The translations under genes and the position numbers were made by a program. A DNA stretch of 64,000 bases from assembly GCA_030522415.1 (NCBI GenBank), contig CM060126.1, positions 7,349,852-7,413,851 of the forward strand, written 5' to 3'. The notes below the pieces were generated by a model. That model worked only from the letters and a program-made list of their open reading frames with translations, was not told the origin of the DNA and made no database searches. Of this stretch, positions 56,745-64,000 are shown in pieces (within the stretch, counting starts at the first letter, position 1; every line of letters starts with the position of its first letter). The stretch comes from Channallabes apus (taxonomy: Eukaryota > Chordata > Actinopteri > Siluriformes > Clariidae).

Positions 56745-57760
56745 AAGTGTGCATTCTTAGACATTCGAGGCATCAGAGGAGAACTGGTGCCAGAGGAACA
56801 ATCTCCTCCTGAACGTCAGTAAGACAAAGGAGCTGATAGTGGACTTTAGTACAAAGCAGGAGAGGAACTACCAGATCACCGTCATCCAACAGGAGCCCAG
56901 TGGAGAGAGTGGACAGCTTCAGATACCTCGGTGTTCACATCACGCAGGACCTGTCATGGTCCTGTCACATCAACACCGTGGTGAAAAAAGCCCGGCAGCG
57001 TCTGTACCACCTCAGACGCTTGAGAGACTTTAGACTGCCCTCCAAGGTGCTCAGGAACTTCTACTCCTGCACCATAGAGAGCATCCTGACGGGTAACATC
57101 ACGACCTGGTTCGGGAACAGCACCATGCAGGACAGACGAGCTCTACAGAGGGTGGTGCGATCAGCTGAGCGCATCATCCGCACCGAGCTCCCTGATCTAC
57201 ACTCGATCTACAGCAGGAGGTGCTGGACCAAAGCCAGGAAGACAGTGAAGGACCTCAGTCACCCCAGTAATGGACTGTTCTCTCTGTTGCGGTCTGGGAA
57301 GCGATTCCGCTCACTGAAGGCCAACACGGAGAGACTGAGGAGGAGCTTCTTGCCGCAGGCGATAAGGTCTCTCAATCACACAATCACACCTCCACACAGG
57401 ACTAATAACATCTTTTTAAGCTCACAACATTGACGAGACAATCATGAACACATTCATACACACTCGCACTAAATATTTACTGTATACATCTGGACAATTG
57501 CACACGACACTTTCATTAGTCACCTTTCATGCACAACCACTGTCACTTTAAATTCTATATATATACTTCCCCCCCTATATTTTGCAATATTTTTATTATG
57601 CCCTTATTTGTACAGTTTATTTTACTAGTTAAATTTAAAGTATTTCTTTTTATTGATATTTATTTTACATATAAGCTTTTATTTTCTTTTTAAGGTCACC
57701 GGCGGTCTAGATCAACTAGAAGTAGACCTACAGTAACACCATGCGAGAACTCTTCTGAAG
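56745..57760 (+). mobile_element. L2/CR1-group LINE, 3' end
   Basis: The end of a non-LTR retrotransposon ORF2: reverse-transcriptase thumb and C-terminal domain, followed by an AT-rich 3' UTR. 5' truncated, as is usual. Residues FRYLGVHITQDLSW and RRALQRVVRSAERI are characteristic of fish L2/Rex1-type elements. Confidence 0.88.
56760..57433 (+). pseudogene. LINE reverse transcriptase C-terminal pseudogene
   Basis: From about 56760 the frame reads ...NNLLLNVSKTKELIVDFSTKQ; a frameshift near 56895-56900 moves to the frame MERVDSFRYLGVHITQDLSW..., which then runs 177 codons to a natural stop at 57433 (...NNIFLSSQH). The catalytic YADD box lies upstream and is absent. One frameshift only, so the copy is fairly recent. 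Confidence 0.88.
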
Positions 57761-57942
57761 TCATCTGAAGTCAGCAGGTCAAAATCAGAGCAGAACAATC
57801 GCTGCACTATACTGTAGGCCAGTGGTTCTCAAACTTTTTCTGTCATTCCCCACTTAAGGGGGTGAGCGAATTTTCAAGCCCCACTTGTCAACAAAATAAT
57901 AACGAAATCGGCCAAGTTTACTGTTTATTGAAATATCAATTC

Positions 57943-58341
57943 CTAAACCAATACGATCAAACACCACCAAGTTAAAAACAGATAAAATACACGTGCAATT
58001 GTTACAAGGCTTACGTTGTCACTTATCTTTGCATAACTGACCCCATGTTTATTAGCTGCTCCGCAATCGTTTGTAGTTTTTTTGCACTGGCCAATTCTGT
58101 ATGTAACTTTGAATGAAGCCATTTGTGCTTTGCTGTCCACTGATTCAGATGTTACCATGCGATTCTCCTGCTGTCTGTATTCTGCCAGCTTTCTTTCAAA
58201 GACGTCCAGTGGTTTATTAACGTGACTGGGGTGTGTTGTCTCTAAGTGTCTTCCTAATTTGTTGGGTCTCATGCGGTCTGCTGCCAGCGGTTTAAGACAC
58301 AAACACACGAGCCTCTCCTCTGCCCCCACCATCACCACCAT
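57943..58341 (-). pseudogene. Charlie-type hAT transposase fragment (zinc-finger region)
   Basis: Minus-strand codons contain VCLCLKPLAADRMRPNKLGRHLETTHPSHVNKPLDVFERKLAEYRQQ, matching the N-terminal finger and following helix of ZBED5-like transposases (normally about 600 residues). The two Cys are separated by only one residue where two are usual, so zinc binding is probably lost. After about residue 85 the frame leaves the family. The DDE-like core and dimerisation domain are absent. Confidence 0.85.
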
Positions 58342-58375
58342 GAATCCAAGCTCAAGATAGGCTTCATTAGTGGTC

Positions 58376-58940
58376 TATGATATACCCAAAATCCAAAATA
58401 TCACGGTAGAAGCAATTTTCTAACTCAATAACGATATATATCACAATATAGCAATTTGTATCTGAAAATGCATAAATAAAAATGAAAACACAAAGAAATA
58501 GTTTTACATAAGTTCATTTTTTATGTAATTTTATTTAAACTGTGAATTGCTGGGGTTTGCTGCATTTTTTTTACTTTGGCCATATTCGTTTGGATGCTTG
58601 GATTTCAGATGATAGAAAAGGTTTGACGTGTTTCCACCACTTGTTAAAACAGTGAACTTGTGTACCTTCCAAATCACGTTCATCTCATTCGTATCACTTT
58701 TCTTATACACAAACCAATTCCACACCACAGACGAGGCAGCTTTTCTCTTTACAATCTCCTCGTTGTTGGTTTTGTCACATGTAAGCAAACTCACTGCTGC
58801 TGCAGCGTCTTCTTCCATTGTCGAAGTGTATGTGAAGCCAAACACATCAAAAGTGGGACGAAACCGCGGCACCCGATTGAACCAAATATCTGCGCAAATA
58901 CAACGCAGCCCGACTATCTGGACAGCGCAGTGATGATCTG
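58376..58940 (-). mobile_element. nested hAT fragment with BED finger
   Basis: Left part (58376-58470) has GATATATATCACAATATAGC, the subterminal pattern of the CAGGGCTGGGCGATATATC hAT group. Right part encodes a BED finger on the minus strand. It lies entirely within the Charlie element and so is younger than it, unless it was captured. Confidence 0.7.
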
Positions 58941-58986
58941 GTTTATTTGCGCAGCCCGGTGGATCGCGCAGCGCCGCTCGAGTCAC
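58531..58986 (-). pseudogene. BED zinc-finger transposase N-terminus, zinc site lost
   Basis: The minus-strand frame includes KRKAASSVVWNWFVYKK, then VIWKVHKFTVLTSGGNTSNLFYHLKSKHPNEY. The aromatic WNWF and final H-x4-H of a BED finger are present, but the C-x2-C pair is replaced (W and H at those places), so no zinc could bind. The frame stops after about 150 codons; the RNase-H-like catalytic domain is missing. Confidence 0.85.
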
Positions 58987-59467
58987 AAACCTGCGCGACC
59001 CACTGTGTTTTATTTTAAAACTATTTATTCAAAATGTCAGGACTGTTTCCGCCTTGCCATGCCTGGATTGTAAGTGCGCATCCCAGCGGGGTAAAATGTA
59101 ATTTGATGGTCGCCGCGGTTTATTTCTGTCAGAGTCGCGCAGCGCTGCTCAGTGGCTCGCGCAGGTTTGTGATTCGAGCAGCGCTGCTCAGGTTTGTCCG
59201 ACGTTAAACCGTTATTGTTCCACTATGGTTCCACTTTTTCTCCCGGCCCACAACTGATGTTATTTTAAATTTACTTGTATTAATGATCCATTTATTTGTG
59301 TGTGATTGTTTAGTTTTGAGCGTACTCTCTTCATTATCAATAAAGAAAAGCATGAATTAGAATAGGTACTTTCCTGTTTTTCCTTCCGTTCATTGCGCCC
59401 CACCTGTCATGTCTGTATTCCCCACTAGTGGGGCGCGCCCCACACTTTGAGAACCACTGCTGTAGGC

Positions 59468-59593
59468 AATGTGTGTCATTTATACTATGAAATATTTTTT
59501 CAAATAGAAATCCACAGTATATAAGTAAGAGGAAGGTGTTGTGTGTACATCGGTCAGAACCGAACATTGGAGGACCCGAAATCAGTCTCAGAG
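59468..59593. other. short unassigned spacer
   Basis: Unique sequence between the hAT element and the following repeat. Confidence 0.4.
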
Positions 59594-60130
59594 GAATGTC
59601 TGTCTGTCTGTACTGTATGTCTATCTGCAGCCAGATTTTGTCACAGCATCACGCAAAACTGGCTGGACAGAATTTAATGAAACTTTGGCAGGGTTTTGGT
59701 ATTTGCCTGAAGTTAAACCTGTGCCATGAATGAAATAAAAAGTGGAAGTAGAAGTGAAGTTATAAGCAGTTACTGTATGTGCCGGAGTAGAAACCGACGG
59801 TTTTGACATTGTTCTGTGCATGCGGGTGCGTCTTAAATCAACCACTGGACAGAAACTTTTGCAGGATTGAACCATAAGTGAATTTAAAATCTTAAGGACA
59901 GTTATGTGTCGGATTTCATAATCTACTCGTTGCATGTAAACAAACACTTGCACCAATTGATAATAACTTAGAAAATCTAAACTGAATATTGATTATGGTG
60001 TACGTTTGTTTTAAGACTAAACTTAATCTTTATCTGATCGACTGTTTCGATTTCTCATCTGTGATTTAATCTCCGATTACCGAAAGAAGTACAACTTAGT
60101 GTAGAACAAGGCGTAAGATACTCAAATTTG
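59594..60130 (+). repeat. unidentified dispersed repeat, copy 2
   Basis: Partner of 32182-32702. It starts with a GTCTGTCTGTCTGTAC run and ends near ACTCAAATTTG. About 80 bases longer around 59700-59790 than copy 1. No frame or terminal inverted repeat. Confidence 0.75.
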
Positions 60131-61183
60131 ATTTCTTTGTATTAATAAGTTAGATAAAGAAATAATGACATCACTGATTATATTAAACCTGATCAGCTTA
60201 TTTTTAGTTTTACCCTTTTAACTAGAGTATTTCTACAAGCTCTCTGTTTACTACTTCAGCTAGTAAAAACTACAGTAAAATCATCACTGTTTGCCATCCT
60301 GTGGACGTAAAGAAAGTTCATGAGAAAGGAAATTTTAATGGAAATGTTCCAGGATTCTTTCCACTCCAAAATATAGCAAAATCTTCCAAAGTGAAATGTT
60401 GATTTTGACTTTTTTTGTTTGTTTGTTTGTTTTTAATGATTTTAAGAGTCTCAGGAGAGCTTTGTATATTCTGTTTTTTTTTTCAGAAACATGACTGCGT
60501 TCATTTGTTTGTTTAATTGATTGATTGTTTGATTTTGCCTTACTAACAAAAACATAAACAAACATGAAAGACTGGTGAGGGAATAACTGTAAACAGGAGC
60601 TATCTTTGTTTCATGGCAATTCAATAACATCGAACGTAACTTTAAAATTTTTCTGTCTAAAATAACATGATGTCATCATTAATTAAAAAAATATCAAGTA
60701 ATTGATAAATCAATGTACTATAAGAGAAACAACATATTTCAGTAGGAAACTTCGGGGTGGCATCGTGTCACACGCGCGGAGTATTTTCACGTTATTCTCT
60801 ACACATCTGGCATTATTTCCAGCTGCAAATCACAGGTTTATATTCATGTTTTCTGGCATCAAAACATCTTTAAGACTTTCCAGTTTCTCAGCAACATGAC
60901 AAGCTCTGTTTTTTTCTTTATTGGTTTCACTTTGTAACCTTTGGTAAGAGATTGGTGAGAGAACGATTGTTTATACTGAAGCTACTATAAAATAACTCAC
61001 ATTTTCCATCACATTAAAGGTGATAAATTATGCAAACATTACTTGCATGTCATTTTGAACAGTCGCATGGGTCTCGTTTTGAACATGCATGTTGCGTGTG
61101 AGATGCAAATAAGAAAAACTTCTTTCTCTTTTAAATACCTGCATTTCTTTAAATAAAAAGCGTTCGCTATGGTTCATGATTGG
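60131..61183. other. unassigned AT-rich sequence
   Basis: TTTG run at about 60414-60433. No gene or recognised repeat. Confidence 0.4.
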
Positions 61184-61454
61184 CTTAGCACTGGTTTGCA
61201 CTAGAACCTCACACCTCCAGGGTCTGATTTCCAGGGTCGATTCCCTCTGTTCTACATGGAGTTTGCATGTTCTCCTGCTTGGTGGGTTTTCTCCCAAACG
61301 CCAAAGACATACAGATCATCAGTCTTTTAAAATTGTGAATGTGAGTGTGAGTGTGAATGTTGACCAGAGGTTGACAAAAATGGGAATAAATACAATGGTC
61401 ATCAATGAACCACAGAGGTTCCTACTGTAGATGGATGGATGGATGGATGGATGG
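61184..61454 (+). mobile_element. degenerate V-SINE with GATG tail
   Basis: Head and core traces (CCTCCAGGGTCTGATTTCC, ATGGAGTTTGCATGTTCTCC, GCTTGGTGGGTTTTCTCCC), GT-rich middle and the tail repeat (ATGG)n at 61431-61454. A TACTGTA (61423-61429) splits what should read CCTAGATGG. Confidence 0.8.
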
Positions 61455-61939
61455 TTCATGATGTTTTCGGGAGAGAAAGATCCTCTTCCAGCTCGGGTCT
61501 CGACTCAGCTCAGGAGAGAATATTAATGGTGGTAATGTTCCTGTAATTATCTTCAAAAGTGGTATTTTCAGATTGGACTGATTTCTGAACCATGGGCAGT
61601 TTTAAAGCTGGTGATGAAGCTTAGTGCGTGGTCAGGATGTACTGTACCAGAGAATCCTGGGTTTTAAGGGTATTAAGAATGACTAATATCATCTAGCTGG
61701 ACACATAAACAATCTGAAAGTTTTAATAAGCCACTAAGAACTTGTACAGATTATAACAGACTTCACACTACACTACACACTGTTTAAACTAAACAAATAA
61801 TACTGCAATATACTGTAAGTCCAGCATCACCGGGGCGAATATGGAACTCTATATAGAAGCTGGCATTCTATAGTATCGGTGATGTAACTGATCATTTGCA
61901 GCAAGTACATCTGTTTTCATTTCAGAAGAGTGCACATCG
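61455..61939. other. unassigned sequence
   Basis: Nothing recognised. Confidence 0.4.
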
Positions 61940-63312
61940 ATCAGCTGTGTCTCAGTGAGTGAGGGAGCCGACAGAGGCCGCAGAAACAGCTCTGCTGCAG
62001 GTGGCCGTACAGTGCGAGCTCATTCGAAAGCAACACATCTGCTCTTTCACAGCCCTCTGCCTGCAATGTTACCGCGTCCTTAGTACGGAGCAATTAACCG
62101 CTATTGAGGCAAACGGAGGAGAGCGTTCCTATTTTGAATGAAATCATCTGCTATTTACTGCTCAAAGACCTAAAGCTTCCTGTAATCATTTTTTTCCCCC
62201 TAAGGACATGTGAAGTACTAGAGATTATGAAACGCTATACTGTATAAGCCAACCATCTTGAGCATTGCATCTATTCCACGCTGTAAAGCGAAACAGCCGT
62301 GGCCTCCCCGATGAGGATTTGCTCCTCCAGAAGAAAGGTAATGGTTTTATTGTGATTAATGCCCAAACCGTATAGCCACATTTGTCTTATTTTACCGTCT
62401 CCGAGTTCTCCAGTCCATCTATTTGCTGCTGCGCTCCGCATGCCATCCCCCTTGACAACTGTGTAAAGGTAAATAACGAGCAGGTCGACTCTCGCCGAAG
62501 GTACCTCATGCCAGCACCCTGGATTTGCATTATTCATCTTTATTACAGCGCTGTCTGTGCGGCTCATAGAGACCTGACATCACCCGATTCGCACTCACAC
62601 ACTTGGTTCATTAGCAACAGCTCCGGCAAACCCACGGCTCACCTTTAAGCAAATCGTTTACAGCTCCAATGTCACTGCGGGCCTCATAAAGGCAGCTTTT
62701 CATCTACAAAAAGAAAGTCAGTCTCATAGTGGCCCCTAATAATATGCATTGCATCTTTCATCATTGCAAGTATGAGGATTTTACTCAGAAGCTCAGCTGC
62801 ATATTGAATATGCTTTTCCTAAGGCTGGAATCTCAAAGCCAAATAAATGGCACGGGAATTTCATATGCTGCAAAACATAAAGAATGTTTTTCATGAAAGC
62901 AATATGTGCATAGATGAATAACTTTGTGTGCCGGGTATGAGAGCCCAAGAGGATTTCTATTCGAGAGATGACTGAATCATTTTAATAGCTCAAGAGGCTC
63001 AACATTTTGCCCCCTAGAGGAGTCATTCCCAAACGTAAACTTGTATTACCATCACGATGCATACGCGTATTCCGCCGTGTGATATTTCTGCTTACTCTGT
63101 CTAACACATCTCTGATCAAAGTGATAATCTGATTAGAACGCCATTCTTAGGTCACTGTGGGTATGTGAACACAAGGGAAACACTTAAATGAGCAGGTTGG
63201 GAGTACTCCAGCACCAGCGTTCTTAATTACTGCCCTGGATTTGCAATGTTGCCAACCTTGCCGGTTCTGTGGCATGAAATAGCAAGGATTAAAAGCAATA
63301 TTAATTAAAAGC
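61940..63312. other. candidate cluster of conserved non-coding elements
   Basis: The longest stretch without a recognisable repeat in the right half. It has many enhancer-type motifs: an exact POU octamer ATTTGCAT at 62523-62530, AATAATATGCATTGCATC (about 62738), CATATTGAATATGCTTTTCC (about 62802), TTCTTAATTACTGCCC (about 63220) and AATATTAATTAAAAGC (about 63297). Frames are short. Regulatory role inferred from motif density and lack of repeats. Confidence 0.4.
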
Positions 63313-63385
63313 AGGGAGTGGTGGATCAGACGGCTAAGGCTCTAGGTTGTTGTTTTAGGGATCTGAGGATCCGGGTTGGGCCCAA
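63313..63385 (+). repeat. tRNA-SINE-like head fragment
   Basis: GTGGTGGATCAGACGGCTAAGGCTC... and GATCCGGGTTGGGCCC match the head of the 6296/55757 family; the rest is missing. Confidence 0.6.
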
Positions 63386-64000
63386 GCACTATGATGTCAG
63401 TCCTACTGTACTGTATGTCTTCATGGTGTGTTAAGGGCCCACTTGTTTTTCTAAGGGTTTATTTTCCCACCATTTGGGGCTTTTGGGAGTCTTAACATTG
63501 GGAGTTTGAATCTGATGATTATTATAGAGTAATAGCCTGAGAGTCTGGGACCCGGGCGTGGCACGAGGCCCTCACACGAGATTTTGTTGCATAGCTCATG
63601 CACACTTGCGTGTATGCACGAGCTCATTGACCTGAACCACCTGAACACCGCATGTCATGGGCTCAACTCAACCAGAAGTCATTATTTTGGGTTGTATACA
63701 AAACGGATTTTGATACACTCTTCCTTTTTACGATCGGCACCAAACCGCGCCTATGTGATCACAAGACATCTTTAATGGGTGAGCCACGACGTTGCCTCAG
63801 TGATAAATAACTTTCAGTGGGATGTCATATTAAGTGACTACACATTGAGTGCCATCATAGTGTGATGCTTTTTTTCCAGCATGTGTTTTTATTTTTATTT
63901 TTTATTTGGAGGTCAAAATATGAAATTCCATCTTTTCTAAAATGATGTCATAATAATGGTATTGGGATATCCGCTTTGAGTGCATGTGCCCACTGTGCCT
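63386..64000. other. unassigned sequence
   Basis: No gene, SINE or transposon recognised to the window edge. Confidence 0.4.

Larger units (their letters stand above)
57820..59459 (-). mobile_element. Charlie-like hAT transposon with a nested second hAT
   Basis: Ends CAGTGGTTCTCAAACTTTTT and (complement) CAGTGGTTCTCAAAGTGTGG; perfect 8-bp duplication CTGTAGGC (57812-57819, 59460-59467). On the minus strand a 5' GC-rich leader is followed by coding sequence of a ZBED5/FAM200-like transposase, of which only the zinc-finger region survives. Another hAT remnant interrupts it at about 58376-58940. The left arm carries the subterminal GCGAATTTTCAAGCCCCAC typical of Charlie elements. Confidence 0.93.

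Overview
This window is vertebrate nuclear DNA, almost certainly from a ray-finned (teleost) fish. The evidence is about 20 copies of a tRNA-headed V-SINE (the DANA/HE1 type that is abundant in teleosts), many fish-type Tc1-like transposons, several hAT elements, a Tigger-like family, a PIF/Harbinger-like MITE, an L2/CR1-group LINE end, and many CA/GT/AT microsatellites. A catfish or other otophysan would fit, but I cannot prove it. There are no prokaryotic genes, no CRISPR arrays, no rRNA and no functional tRNA gene. Nearly all open reading frames of 60-230 codons here are chance frames through repeats.

Layout. 1-9.5 kb: V-SINE pieces, a nearly full-length but frame-broken Tc1 element with visible terminal repeats (1971-3133), a mariner scrap, a nest of three repeats at 6.3-7.2 kb, and a DNA transposon with a possible first coding exon (8.05-9.1 kb). 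9.5-20 kb: a Tigger-like element, a 0.4-kb duplicated segment (13.5 and 15.4 kb) separated by a deleted Tc1 copy, tandem V-SINEs, and a rearranged Tc1. 20-31 kb: mostly low-repeat DNA with blocks that look like developmental conserved non-coding elements (22.1, 22.8, 25.0-26.1 and 30.4-30.8 kb), broken by Tc1 remnants, a head-to-head Tigger-like palindrome and long microsatellites. 31-49 kb: dense DNA transposons. Three hAT elements have perfect 8-bp target duplications (42438-43154, 43755-45099, 46936-47415), and a Harbinger-like MITE has an 18-bp terminal repeat (33119-33827). 49-64 kb: a candidate 40-nt coding exon (50638-50677), more SINEs, an L2-like LINE end, a 1.64-kb Charlie-like hAT with a second BED-finger hAT inside it (57820-59459), and a probable regulatory block at 61.9-63.3 kb.

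No intact protein gene is present. The window is best read as an intron or gene desert, with one possible micro-exon and several regulatory-looking islands.

The most unusual signal is global. The heptamer TACTGTA/TACAGTA is roughly ten times commoner than chance. Where a related copy exists for comparison, it appears as a 5-bp insertion (CTGTA or CAGTA) at a TA. That is exactly the footprint left when a Tc1/mariner transposon with CAG-starting ends excises. This genome segment therefore looks peppered with excision scars, some old enough to have been duplicated by later hAT insertions.
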